Shown piece after piece: positions 45,080 to 57,079 of a DNA stretch of 64,000 bases; positions within the stretch are counted from its first letter, which is position 1; each line of letters opens with the position of its first letter. The stretch is from contig NC_092810.1 of assembly GCF_040954645.1 (NCBI RefSeq), forward strand, positions 73,332,660-73,396,659, read 5' to 3'. The position numbers and the translations under genes were made by a program. The notes below the pieces were generated by a model that worked only from the letters and a program-made list of their open reading frames with translations, was not told the origin of the DNA and did no database searches. Source of the DNA: Diabrotica undecimpunctata (taxonomy: Eukaryota > Arthropoda > Insecta > Coleoptera > Chrysomelidae).

Positions 45080-46829
45080 GAGGATAATAGAACAATTTCG
45101 CTATAGGAGGTGATCTCATTCAAGTATTAGAACCTGAACTCCGCCAAGGAATACATTTATCTACTGATGCAAAACAAATTATTGCTAATGTTTTTCAAAC
45201 TCTTGTCGAAAAAAACATGGACAGTAACGAAGCCTTACATGAAACGGCAAATTTGACTAAAAAAATTGGTTGCCTGTAAAGTCGGTTTTACGGGCGAAGA
45301 TTTTACGTGACGTCTTTTTCTCGGTAGAATATTTATTGATATGAATATTATTAAATTGCACAATAGGAACAAGGAATTGAATGAAAATAAGAATTGCACA
45401 AATTTTAACTATAGAAATATATTTTGTTTACTAAAACATTGTACATGTAAACTTAAACTTAACTAATTTCTATTTGAGTGATTTTGTTGAGGATAGGACG
45501 ATGATAGGAGAAATAGCATCGCACCAGCGGACCGATCATGTTTGAGTGGGAGAGAGACGCAAGGCATTCGCCGGTCCGGCGGGCCTCTCTCTCGTTCGGT
45601 GACTCATCGTAACAGACGTGAGCGGGCGTTACACTTTTTCATGAGTGACTCCGAGCCACAACCTAATTTAAGACGTTGTCACGTCAAAACCATTATCTAC
45701 AGTCAGAAAAATTGTCCTAGTAGAAATGTAATCCTATTATAGCAAGATTAATAAGACGGGATAACAGTATTTCTCGGAAGCTCGATCGTGCAGATGAAGA
45801 TCTTATTCGTCGCAAAGTGTATGTCTTGTATGAAGAACAAATTGTACCCACACTAGATATATTAGTTGACAGGCTTCACGTCGACAACACTGAAATTAAG
45901 TGCGGTAGAACAACTGTTTGGAAGTGTTTGCAACGTATAGGGTTTAAATACAAAAAATTAGATAAAAACAGGTACTTACGTAATCCAATCGTTTACGGAT
46001 ATGGCGAATGGAATATTTAAACAAAATTAAACAGTATCGTCGAGAGAATCGACCTATTATTTATTTAGATGAAACGTGGTTTGATACTTACGATACGCCA
46101 TCTAAAGGTTGGGTAGATAACAGTCAATCTTGTTCAACAAAAGCCCCTTCTTATAGAGGAAAAAGAATAACAATATTCCATGCTGGATCAGTCGATGGAT
46201 GGGTTTCAAATGCCTTATCTCTATCAGCTAAAAACATCAGTGATTCATGTCTCGATTATCATGACAACACAACTTCAGATATATTTGAAGACTGGTTCAA
46301 AAATAAGTTAATACTCAACATACCCCCTAATAGTGTTGTAGTTATGGACAATTCAACATATCATAGCAGGCAATTAAATAAAATTCCTAGTTCAAGCGAT
46401 ACGAAAATAACAATACAAAATTACTTGTATGACAAAGATATTTATTTTCACATAGATAATACTAAGAAGGATTTATTGGACATTTTAAAAAGTTTCGCAT
46501 TGAAAAAAGAATACTTTTGTGATAATTATGCCGAAAATATGGGTCATACGATTTTAAGACTTTCACCATATTACTGTGTATTTAACCAAATCGAACATAT
46601 GTGGCATCAACTTAAGTCAAGAGTTCAAAGAAATATTACTTCGTCACATTTAAATGCATCTGTCCTGCATTTAATTGAAAAGGAAGTACTCAAAATTGAT
46701 GCAAATAGTTGGAAAAATGCAGTCTCACATATCATGAAAGCTGAGAATTCATATTTTCCTACATATAATATACAAAATATTATCATCAATTTAAAAGACG
46801 ACAGTGATAGTGACACAGATTTAACATAA
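45080..46829 (+). pseudogene. Sailor-like transposase, interrupted and frameshifted
   Basis: N-terminal part at about 45110-45268 (ELRQGIHLSTDAKQIIANVF, SNEALHETAN) has a helix-turn-helix-type domain, cut by the insertion 45269-45706. The frame resumes near 45730 (NPIIARLIRRDNSISRKL) and 45817-46020 (second HTH: TTVWKCLQRIGFKYKK). It shifts at about 46008-46020 into the catalytic domain, 46008-46829. First D in YLDETWF, second D in VVVMDNSTYHS, and E in NQIEHMWHQLKS; there are 81 residues between the second D and E. That spacing is far from Tc1 (34) and close to the DD82E Sailor group. The catalytic triad is intact, but the gene is broken by insertion and frameshift. Confidence 0.75.
45269..45706. 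mobile_element. 438-bp non-autonomous insertion with 8-bp target site duplication
   Basis: Flanked by AAAAATTG at 45261-45268 and 45707-45714. It starts gttgcctgtaaagtcgg and ends ctacagtcag. Its ends, compared in opposite orientation, share ctgta, ggtttt and acgtgac words in the same order, suggesting weak terminal inverted repeats. It is markedly GC-richer than its surroundings (about 45480-45660). No coding sequence is recognised. An 8-bp duplication would suit hAT- or P-like transposases. Confidence 0.6.
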
Positions 46830-46924
46830 TATCTATGTGATGTAATATTTATACTCGTTTTGTGTGTGTTTTGTGTTTATTGGCACTGGTTTTCACAACC
46901 AACTGGCCAGTCAATTTCATAATG

Positions 46925-48543
46925 ATTTTTTTAGACTAATCTAAACTTATCACTAACTCAGGGGAGTAATGTGTAGTGTCTGTGTTAAGTAAATGTCTTG
47001 TTACTTTAATAAAGTCGACGTCATTGTCTTTACAAAGAGACGCTAATTGTATTCGAACGTCTGCGGTCCCTCAGGTGAGTACCGATTTACTCGTTTTAAA
47101 AGGTTCATATTTATTCATGTTGACTTGTTATATTTAACTTTTCCGTTTCATGTCTGAAAAGTTGGTAAAAAATGATAAATTTCTTTATTAATAATTTCAA
47201 GAAAAAAAAATTATTCTTCACTAAAGGTTGTGCATCACATAAAATTATTAATCAATAATCTTATAAAATATTAAGTAGTAGATAATGAAAATCATGATTA
47301 TTAATTAATACTGAAGAAGAAAGTGATTTTAAATTTAGATATACAAGAAAATGTTATTTTAAAATGTTTGTAGGTATTAAAAATTATGTCCAAGTTTAGA
47401 TTCATGACCTTCTTTCTAATAATTAAATAATACATTTAAAGTAAAAAGTAAATAAAAAAAAATACTTTTGGATTTGTTGATTTTGCATATTGAATAAGTT
47501 ATCAGTTTATGTATTTTTTTCCTTAATTATCTAGATATTTATTTAAATTAAATATGTAATGTAAATGCCAAATAAAATATAATATTCGTTAAGCCGGCCC
47601 TTTTTACTATTTACATGAAGAGAGCAAATCTCTTTATGGCGTCGACTTATCAGCGGGATACTTTTAAATTCTGCATAAGTCAGTTCTTATAATAATTGTG
47701 AATGAAGTTTATATAATACAAAATAAATACTTACGTTTTCAAATCATATAAGAAATTGGAGTCTGTTCAGAGTTAATATTTAGAACGCAATTAATTTAAA
47801 TCTTAATCTCAAACCAAATGAAAATATTGATTTAATTTATTATTTTATAATTTAATAAAGTATGGCATGAGGGGCTGCTTTTTAAAATAAGAACTCACTT
47901 TCCTCATTCTCTGTATGCACTTCTGAGTGTATACAGAGAATGAGGAAAGCACGTATACATATATGATATGATATATTAGCAAAACTCGTAACTCCAAAAC
48001 GACAAATTGTTCAGAAGACGCAAAAATTTGAATTTGGAATAAATTTTGAGATTCTGTCAAAATTAATCGAACATTGTAAAATAAAATTATATACCTGATG
48101 GTATGGAGAATCATTTTTAAAATTTTAGAGTTTTTACTAAAAGTTTGTGGAGTTACGAGGTTTGTCCCAATTAAAACAATATTAATTTGGAGTTACGAGG
48201 TTAAAAGTACACAAGCATTATAAAACAAATTTAATGCAAAATGATGTTTTAGTTAACTGCTTAATTAAATATTACAAAAATATTACTTATTTTCAATAAA
48301 ACTGTAATATAATTAGTAGGTACATAATAACATTTTTCAAATGTGTTTGAGATTATTATAAAATGAATTATAATCACAAAAATCAAACTTTTTTTTTTTT
48401 TTAATTTTCAACGTTTCCAGATAAAGAAGTGGTATTTCTTCAAGTGGTACTCCTAAAACTACTTTTTTATTTCCTCTGACTGGAAGAACCTGCCATTGCT
48501 CGGAATGTCTTAGTTTAAACTGAATCGTTCCATCTGGATTGTA
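46925..48543. other. AT-rich stretch with hairpin and repeated short motif
   Basis: No gene. A near-perfect 24-bp inverted repeat lies at 47898-47949. The word ggagttacgagg occurs at about 48147 and 48188 on plus and as its complement at about 47984, just beyond the 3' end of the DDE-like gene, which suggests a transposon end. Confidence 0.5.
47898..47949. repeat. 24-bp inverted repeat (hairpin)
   Basis: 47898-47921 and 47926-47949 are reverse complements at 23 of 24 positions, separated by the loop tctg. The arms read ctttcctcattctctg outward to tatgcact. No poly-T or coding context; origin unknown. Confidence 0.8.
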
Positions 48544-50378
48544 TTATAGTGCACGCAAATCTGTTACAGTAGGATCGCCTGTCATTTTTCCAGGCCTAAT
48601 GGTTGATAAGTAGTGACTGCTAAAATTTCGAAAAAATGTATGGTAAGTATTTTGTTTCATAAGGCTCTGGTTTTTTTTTCGAGCGTTTTGGATGACTTCT
48701 ATGTATTGCGCAGGTACATTTAAAATTTTCTTTTTTAACTCACTTTCTATACATGAGTGCATATCATCAGCTTCCATTTGTGTGTGCCCACGCTCGAGAT
48801 ATTTTTGAACCACAGGCACTTTGTTATATACAGCAAAGTTCAACAAAGAACTTGACAATATTGCATTGCGATTTTGCCCGGTGCACCCGTCACTGTAAAA
48901 AATTAACTTCTCTCCAGGCCGAATGGATGACAATTGAGTAGCTGAAAAATGACAAATTATAGTTGCAAATTCATTTGCTCTAACACCCCCTTCAACTTCG
49001 GTCCACACAAAGCAGTATCCTCTACCGGTCTTAATATCATAAAGAGTAAAATTATGGACGGCTAATTCGGTTTTATAATATAAAGCTGAGACGTTGGACT
49101 TTGGACAAAGAAGTACAGCTTGTAGGTCCATAGTAAACACTTTATTGTTGGCACTAATTTTGTCATTTGACTTCTCTTCTCTGCCTTCACCTTTTTTTAA
49201 TGTGTGCAATTCATACCCTTCTTCTGTAGCATTGCCTACTCTTTTAGCCACACATAAATTACACTCATCTGTCTTTTTTTTAAATAAGCTTAAATTCATA
49301 TTCTCAAAATAATTGCTAAAATATGCAATTGAAAATGGGTCCACGTCATTACACCAGTCCTCAGAGTAAAGTTCGTAAAGTTTTTATTTTGACTGCCATT
49401 GTGATTCAAGATACAGTTTTTGAGATGTAGATCAGCATTAATGGGATTCCGTTTTTGACAAACTTTCAAAAAATAACTTTAACGAATTTATTCCTTCCGA
49501 ATCTAACTGTTACCTTTTGCTAGCCTTTGATTGAGCTTTTCTGGCTGCAGGATCATCTTCATGACCAGTCACATGCACACTTGTGGCGTTTTGACGTTCT
49601 TGTGGTTTTTCAATTTTTCAAGAGCGTATGGTCCATTCTCCTATGCTTAGTATGTTAAGCAACATTTTTCTGCACACTTTAATTTGATCGTTTTGTTTTC
49701 TTAAATAATAAGTAAAACTATTACTTCTTCTAGATTTGTTTTCATCTTTTCGGTGTCGTTTTCTTTGGGGTGTTTCAGATTTTAGGTTTAGATCTACAAA
49801 AAAAAATTTTTTTCACCCTAGCTCATTTTCCAAAAATTCGTGAAAGCCAACTTTCTGTCTTCATCCGATAGTAGATGGCAGTGCATACCAGATTTTTTTG
49901 GGTTGTTTTGATTTCTGGCTGATATCTTACAAGAACACATTTGTTTTAACATTCTTTGTCTTTTTGGAATACAGTATTCCCATTTTCTAGTAGAACACTT
50001 TTTACCTTTGTAAGCAATACCTAGCTCTCTGTTTTTCCTATCTTGCTCTCTTTTCCAAGCTTCTACTTTAACATGTCTTTTAGTTTTTCTGCTCTTTCTT
50101 AAAGTTTCTTGAATTTTTCAAAAATTTCGTTCTCATGGTTTTTAGAGAAATCCAGGTGCACTCTGAATCTCCATTTTTGTTAATTTTAACACCATTCTTT
50201 TCAAAATTTGTTTCTGATCAGATACATTTTCTACATAGGGGTCTTCAATCATATCTTCAATAATTAAAACATCTGTGTTACAAATATCTCCAGTTTCACT
50301 TTCATGTGGTACAAACAAATCGACTAAGATAAGAGGCTTTGACAACGCCAATTCTAACATTTTCTCTGCTCGGGACAT
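48544..50378 (-). pseudogene. DDE-like protein of an unnamed, TE-associated insect family
   Basis: The C-terminal half (49344-48544, 266 codons) is open, with a Cys-Cys pair (CNLCVAKR), TMDLQAVLLCPKS, TGRGYCFVWTEVEGG, LIFYSDGCTGQNRN and ERGHTQMEADDMHSCIE. The acidic residues in MDLQ, YSDG and MEADD/CIE are spaced as in a DDE/RNase H-fold nuclease, with a zinc-binding insert before them. The N-terminal part is broken: an initial frame at 50378-50142 (MLELALSKPLIL) and, between 50130 and 49350, shifted pieces with GIAYKGKKCS, MLKQMCSCK, CRKMLLNIL and SLKLFFESL. I recognise the pattern as a multi-copy insect gene family usually labelled uncharacterised; I cannot name the superfamily. It looks like a decayed transposase. 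Confidence 0.55.
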
Positions 50379-50899
50379 CTAAAAAGACAAAAAATCTCAC
50401 TTCAAATTTGGTGGCGGTATTCTCACAAAATTTACTATTACCAAAGTAAAAAAAATCATTAAAGTTATCACTAGATCAATATTTGGAACTCGTTGAACAA
50501 GTTGAAGATACAAAAAAATCTGAAAACAGACAATATTACAACAAAGAATACTGAAACGTTTTGCTGTACTTATTCCGTCCCGTGTCACGCACTTTTTCAT
50601 CAACGTCAACATCCCGTCCTGCGTCCCGTCACGCAGCTATTTTCGCTGTTCCGTCCCGCAAAGGTAACATAAATTATATTTTCTAAATAAAAAACATATT
50701 TTTATAGTAATGGTATAAAGACAAATTTAATATTTATAGTTTTTTCTAAGCACATTTTGCTTTTACAAATTCTTTTAAAAATTAAACGTCAAAATGTTTT
50801 GTGTGTCCCATAATTAATTGGACATTAGCTAATTGGTGATAGCTGACATCAAAATAAAGCGTTTAAGCTCAAATTGCTTAAGCAAAATGTTGCTAGTTG

Positions 50900-50997
50900 G
50901 TAGCGGTAGTGTATACCCATGGCCAGCACGCAGTCCCGAACTAAATCCCCTAGACCTTCACTTGTGGGGCTACCTAAATTCACTTATTTATAAAAAA
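50900..50997 (+). pseudogene. Mariner/Tc1-type transposase C-terminal fragment
   Basis: WPARSPELNPLDLHLWGYL, the block around the last catalytic acid of mariner-like transposases, is read at about 50919-50975, followed by NSLIYKK and a stop. Nothing else of the element is visible. Confidence 0.65.
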
Positions 50998-51094
50998 ATA
51001 TAAATAACCTTTAAGAGTTATGGCAAAATATTGTAGAGGGAGTTAACATAATAAGGGACCCCTTATAGTTGGTACCTTTTCCTGTACAATGTAT

Positions 51095-51210
<116 letters not shown>

Positions 51211-51320
51211 GATTATTCACGCAACAATTCAATAATTAGGTAGAAGTTTTATATGTTTTCAAGTAGAAGTTTTCTTGTCGTATATTTTTGAACATTTAAA
51301 CCAGGAGGGTTAGGTAACAG

Positions 51321-52674
51321 TAGGGATGGCGGTTTTTGACAAAATACCGGTTTTCGGTTATACCGGTTTTTTTTTGCTTACGGTTTAACCGGGCGGTTAT
51401 AACCGGCCAAAAAAAACCGGTTTTTTCAAAACCCGGTTTTCGGTTTTTTTAATCCAATAGGTTACAAAGTTACATTTACAATGCACTTTAGTTTGCATCC
51501 CCAGCCATTTCAAATTCCCCACCCCAACCATTTTAACTTATAAAAAATTTCCCAGACTCTTTCAAATGGGATTTAAAAAAAATATCAACATAAATATTTT
51601 ACTTAAAATAAATTAGATAATGCAATTCATCTTTTATTTTTACTACTATCAAAAAAAATTTATCATATATTACTTTTAACACGTTTGTATATTTGTATAA
51701 TAGGTACATTTTAGCTCATTTAATACTTCCATAATTTATGTACGAGACGCACAATAAAGCCTCGATGGTTAGCGGACTGTATACTTAATTAATTGAAATA
51801 AGACTCACGAAACTTACTGTAGTTACACCTTTATTTAATTTAGACTATTCACCATTCACTTATGATAATTAGATGGCTATAAGCCAGAGCTAATACAATA
51901 TTTACTAGTTCAATAATAATAATAATTAGATGGCAACAAGCCAGAGCTAATGTATGTTTTTACTTTTTATAAAACTACAACTAAAAAAATGGCGTTATGC
52001 GTAATGAATGCACTGGCGCAGAATTGTCACTTGTCACTTTTTTTGGTGGTGGCAGGGAGAAACACTGTCACTTCCGACCGAACACACCCGAACCTACAAA
52101 GCGTCCCAATAATTTTGCATAGGTGTTGGATATTGTTTCCAACACTTCCTGTATGGGTGTATCGTTTTGAAAACGTAGGTAAATCGTTGGATATTCGTAT
52201 TCGCAATCGGTAATTCGATATTCATAGTCAGAACATTATTTTTGGTAATCAGAAAAAGCCATTCACCCACTTTCAATGTCAAGAGTCAAGTGTGAAAAAT
52301 AGATGATGTACCAGATCACTTCTTATGAAAATATTATGATTACAAATACCTTTTCAACGAAATATTATAATAAAACTTAATTGTTTCTGGCTGATGTGAG
52401 TTTGCACTTTCAGTTTGCTTCTGTATTTATAAAATAAAATAAAATTTGAATTATGGTTTTGTCAAGGAATAATTACTTGAGAATAATAATTATGATTGGG
52501 ATCCAAAATAATACCTAACCTAATCCTAATCACTGTAAAAACCTAATAACCGGTTTTTACTTTAAAAATAAAAAACCAGTTATAACCGGGACAAAAAAAT
52601 AACCGATAAAACCGGTTATTGCGAAGTAAAAAAACCGGTTTTCGGTTAAAATCGGTAGGTTTTTCCCATCCCTA
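51321..52674. mobile_element. Non-autonomous hAT-type transposon (1354 bp)
   Basis: Ends are inverted repeats beginning TAGGGATGG (51321-51329 and complement at 52666-52674). Target duplications are ggtaacag (51313-51320) and ggtaacat (52675-52682), 7 of 8 matching. Both subterminal zones are packed with aaccggtt/ccggttttcggtta words (at least eight on the left, eight on the right), likely transposase-binding repeats. The interior has no transposase frame. TIR sequence and 8-bp duplication are typical of hAT. Confidence 0.8.
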
Positions 52675-52682
52675 GGTAACAT

Positions 52683-54948
52683 ATGCTTCACCTTCTAATT
52701 TAACATATTTTTTTATTAATTATTACTTTTGGTTAGATTGAAAATCGCTGTAAGCTTTTTTATTTTAAATGAAATTTTATGAGTGATTTTGGAGCAATAT
52801 TATTAATTGAACGATTGTAGATATTGTTAAAAATAAAGGTACCCACTTTACTATTCACAACATCAATATTTTTTGACAAACTGCTTATATGACTGAAAAA
52901 AAATTAATATCTGATGATTGTATTTTAGGTTTTCGAACATGCATAACTTTATAAGGAATAATTTATTCATAAAACTAAAAATAACAAAAGTCTTATTTGG
53001 CGCCGACTTAATTGGACAGATACGCTGGATATATACATAATAGAGTCACAAGATACACTTTTACAAAAAAGTAATTATTTCAATATCCATTTATTGTACA
53101 AATCTTCATTTATTTACTTTATTTACTTTATTTATTCACAAGCATTCTTTAATTAAATTAAAAATATTTTATTTTTTATCCATAAATAGACACAAAGCTT
53201 CGCAGCTACTGAATGCTCGCTGAGCCGGCTTCTTGGTTTCCTCATGGTCAAACCGGCTCTGGAGAAGAACCGTTTTGTTGAGACGGGCGTAGCTGAAATT
53301 GATGGGATATCTCTGGCCAAACGAGTCATGGTAGGAAATTTATTCTGGTTATCTTTTCACCCAGATAAGATGTATACGTTTCTGTCTTCTCATTTTTCTG
53401 CTAGATATCGATCCAGTTCTTAGTCGAGGCGCACCCTTTTCTTGTATCTTGAAAAAATTGTGAGATTGTCTTCGCCACTAGATGACCTAGAAGAAGATCC
53501 AACTTCCTTATTACTTCCAGATTAAGGTTTTTTTATATAGTTCTCCAAGTTCTGTGTCTCTTTCTTGTTTTAAGGAACAGCCCCACTTTGATAAATCAAA
53601 AGCTTCAAATACTATAGAAATACAGTACATCCACATTGTTTTATTGCAGTATTTAATAATCTTATTTCTTACTGCCATAAAAGAGTTTTCCAAATTGAAT
53701 TTCTCGTCATTGTTTTGGTCAGTATTAATTTCTAATATTTTTTTGTCGAGGTAGTAGAGAAATAAATTTATGTACATGACCACACTTCTTGGATTTTGAA
53801 TGGTAATAATTTGGAATTACTGACACAGAAGAAAGTAAGGGAAAGAAAGTTCTTTTGATTTATCATGTTTACGGTTAGATTAAAAGGTGTCATCATGTGG
53901 TGGTGTCTCCATAATGTTGCGTGATGGTTTATTAGGAGGACCTAGACGAAAACAATTTTTTGCATACCAGGCGTGCATCGCAATAAATCAAAAAGAATTG
54001 TCAAACATTTTTTAAAAATTTTTCTGTTATTCTAATTGTATTAATTAGGTTTCATCAATATGAATTATTAAAACACAAAACTATTAAATTTCTATAAATA
54101 TTTTTACGTTGCAAACATAATGCAGATACTTGTATAACTTAAAATATAAAATAATTCCAATAATAATAAAAGTCCAGTTTTTGCGGGACATGCGGGATGT
54201 CCCACCGGACAAAGCGCCTGTTCCGTCGCGTGTACCATTGAGCAGAAAAATCGCTGTCCCGTCCCGCGTCCCGTGCTGCGGAACTAAATGGGATAAAATA
54301 TCTAATGTTAAATAATTTTAAAAATATGACTTTTTAAAGTGAAGCTTCTATACTGTCGTTGTATTATTTTTTTCTCTACAGTAAAATTCTGAGGACAGCG
54401 TCATGGAACTAGCGCCCCGAAATGGTGTCGTCATAGAATAGCGGTTCTTGACATCGATTCCAATACTCTCTATCAATTCGTTTCAAGTCATCATATATTA
54501 CTCTAAGCAGGTTTAAATTAAAAAATGCATGAAAAATAACAACTAACAAAATATAGACATTAAAAATGAGAATCAAGAAAATAAAAGAATATCTATCACT
54601 AAAAGATTCGGTAAATAATTTCATATAAATACAATTATTATTTTTTAACATATTATTTAGTTTATATAATAACTAAATTTACTGTCAAATGATATTTATT
54701 TATATTTTAATAATAATTTACTATTTGGTCTGAATTTGACAGGTTTGTCATACGTAAATATCGTATGCTTTGTATATAATAGGTTAACAGGTGGCGTTAG
54801 AAGCAAATATAATAATTTATTGAATTTGTTTAAAACATAAAATTAAAAAATAAATACTAAAATTACTACTTTTAAATATTTTTATTATTAATATTTTAAA
54901 AATGTTTTTTAATATAACTTAAAACAGAAAACCAAAAGAGGTATATCG

Positions 54949-54950
<2 letters not shown>
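52683..54950. other. AT-rich stretch, no assigned gene
   Basis: A minus-strand frame at 53783-53511 (KIIKYCNKTMWMYCISIVFE, then LGELYKKTL) looks non-random in composition, but I recognise no family. A GC-rich patch at about 54170-54290 has repeated cgtcccg/cgggac words, echoed at 50565-50665. No RNA gene seen. Confidence 0.4.

Positions 54951-55014
<64 letters not shown>
54951..55014. repeat. (TA)n microsatellite
   Basis: About 32 TA dinucleotides. Confidence 0.95.
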
Positions 55015-55018
<4 letters not shown>

Positions 55019-55019
55019 A

Positions 55020-56183
55020 TTGGAGTTTTGCAATTATTAGCAGAGCGATAAAAAAGTTATTAATAAAACATTTTCATATTTTATCCAACCACAGCGGAGG
55101 ATGTGTACCTAATCTGGAGTGGCCGTTAAGTATCCAAAATGTCAAAACTGACCATAATTTGTTATTTTGATTTTTGAAACGTTTTATATTTGTTTGTACA
55201 GAAAACGTATTTTAGTAACGAATGCGATAAAGCATTAAAAAAGGTAAAAAAAGATACACTCACAAAATCTAAATAGAAGTTGGAAAATATTATGGAATTG
55301 TAAAGAGGATAGTAAAAACAGTCTACTAAACCATTTTTTTTTTCTACTCGAAGGTTAAAAACTCATTCTACAACGAAGAAAAACACCTAAATAATCCCCG
55401 CTTTATCTTGATTTTCAATAATTACGTATTTAGAGGAGACAAGCCCTCTCTTTTAAAGTTTGTCATTTGTCGCTTAAGATCCATTGTCAACACCTATCGA
55501 TATCCATATAATTAGCTTATAATAAAATTTAAAATAAAGGATAATAGTAAATCAAGAGGAACCTATAAGAAGACATGACATAATCTCGATGACAGGAATT
55601 CCGAAAAGTGGTAATTCGAACTAGCGTAATCCCACAAAAGCAAAATCTTTCTTAAATATGTGTACCCTTTGGAATGTACAATATTAAACCATAAAAAAAT
55701 TATATTATTCAATTCAAAGACAAGTGTTTAAAAAATATGAACGTTTATTTCTTTATAACTTTCGCAATGCGATCCAGACATAAAACCTTATAGAAAAATA
55801 TAAAATAAGTTTAAAGTAGATAACAAAAATAAATAATCAAATAAAAATTGTTCCAAATTACTTTAACAACGACGATATTTGATCTAATGCTGATATATAT
55901 TGTGTAAATTAGAATTATTACGGCATTAAATATAGAACAATATTGTAGTTGAAAGTAACCAAGGTAGATTCTTACCTGGAAAAAGCTCTTGCTTAATTCT
56001 ATAGGCACGGATCATACAATTACTTCTTATCATCTTTAGATATATTGTAATATTATATTTGTCAATAAAATTGTTTATTTTGTATTACACAATTTGATCA
56101 AAATTAACTATTTTTAACCAACATATTGGCAAAATGCCAGTTGTTGTCACACTAAAATTTAAATAAAAAATAGATTTACTTAC
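55020..56183. other. Presumed intron sequence, no gene
   Basis: No coding motifs. The minus strand has a donor-like CCAG/GTAAGAA at about 55977, preceded by an acceptor-like AG at about 56001. It would bound a 23-nt exon that does not fit the phase of the neighbouring candidate exons. Confidence 0.35.
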
Positions 56184-56320
56184 ACTTCATCCGAATTACT
56201 AAAATTATGACTGTCAATTTCATCAGGGCTTTTATTTTTGAACTTTGTTCGTCTTGCAGAGGAAACAGTAAATACTTCAGTAAAAAGAACACAAGCTATA
56301 ATAATCCTTGCTGATTTCAT
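56184..56320 (-). CDS. Candidate first coding exon of a secreted host protein
   Basis: On the minus strand ATG (56320-56318) opens 45 codons plus two bases and ends exactly at a consensus donor, GTAAGTAAA (56183 downward). The N-terminus MKSARIIIACVLFTEVF followed by TVSSA is a good signal peptide with likely cleavage after SSA. The mature part begins basic (RRTKFKNK) and becomes acidic and Ser/Asn-rich (DEIDSHNFSNSDE). The two leftover bases (GT) fit the one leading base (A) of the exon at 24231, giving an in-frame Val codon. This is the main reason to link them. The family is unknown. It may instead join other exons outside this window. Confidence 0.5.
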
Positions 56321-57060
56321 TATATCAATATTTCATATGGCAAAAAATTAAGAGTTTCTTTATTTAATAAATATTTTATATCCAAGGACTTAAATCACTA
56401 TGTCCCCTTCTACAATCCAAAACTTGTCGTATATTTATGAGTTGAATTTAATGTTAAATTTTTGCCTATGTGAAATGGCTAATAAATAATTTTTTTCTAT
56501 AGTGTGGGTGTAAGTTTAGTTCTTATTAAATAAATTTACTTCATTAATTTATTAAATACCTCTTCAAATATATTTCGTTACTATATACGATAAAATATGC
56601 CTAAAATTAGAAAAAAATAACATATAGCCTAACATCAAAATAAATTAAATGACAAGTCAATAATTTATAATAGTTAAGAAAAATCCGTCAAGTTATGAAT
56701 AAAAACAGCAAGCTATTAGATACTGCGGTAATATTTTTTACGTAGAAAAATCAACTCGCGACAACTGGTAGGGCTTACAAATATTTTTTTTCTATGGCGA
56801 GAAAGACGTTTAACAGTTTATCTCTATTGACAGGTAACAAAATATCACCTTTTATAAAATTACTTTTTTGCCCGGGATAAAGTGTGTACTTTTTCCCTAT
56901 TTTACTTTGAAGTTATTTTCTGGCAGCAAACAAGCAATAAAACGAACCCAGCCTTTGAGACATGTACACGCCTTAGAAAATGACATCTGAGTTGCAATTC
57001 ATTGAAGTCGGAGGAATTGATCTGAGGGGATAAGGAACCACTCCACCTGAATCCTGTTAT
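56321..57060. other. Upstream of the candidate first exon
   Basis: AT-rich, no gene seen. It would hold the promoter and 5' leader of the minus-strand exon. No convincing TATA/initiator pair was identified. Confidence 0.35.
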
Positions 57061-57079
57061 TATCTTAATTGAAATATTA

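Larger units (their letters stand above)
44751..46919 (+). mobile_element. IS630/Tc1-group DNA transposon, Sailor-like (DD81E), with TA flanks
   Basis: Bounded by TA at 44749-44750 and 46920-46921. Shared terminal sequence AAATTGACTGG lies at 44754-44764 and, inverted, at 46907-46917, 2-3 bases inside the TA on both sides. It contains a transposase relic with an unusually long D-to-E spacing and a 438-bp secondary insertion (45269-45706). Without that insertion the element would be about 1.7 kb. The TIRs are short and imperfect, so the exact ends are tentative. Confidence 0.6.

Noticed and set aside
55977..56000. Possible 23-nt microexon with acceptor- and donor-like borders on minus
   Set aside because: Its length would break the phase between the two candidate host exons, and nothing else supports it.
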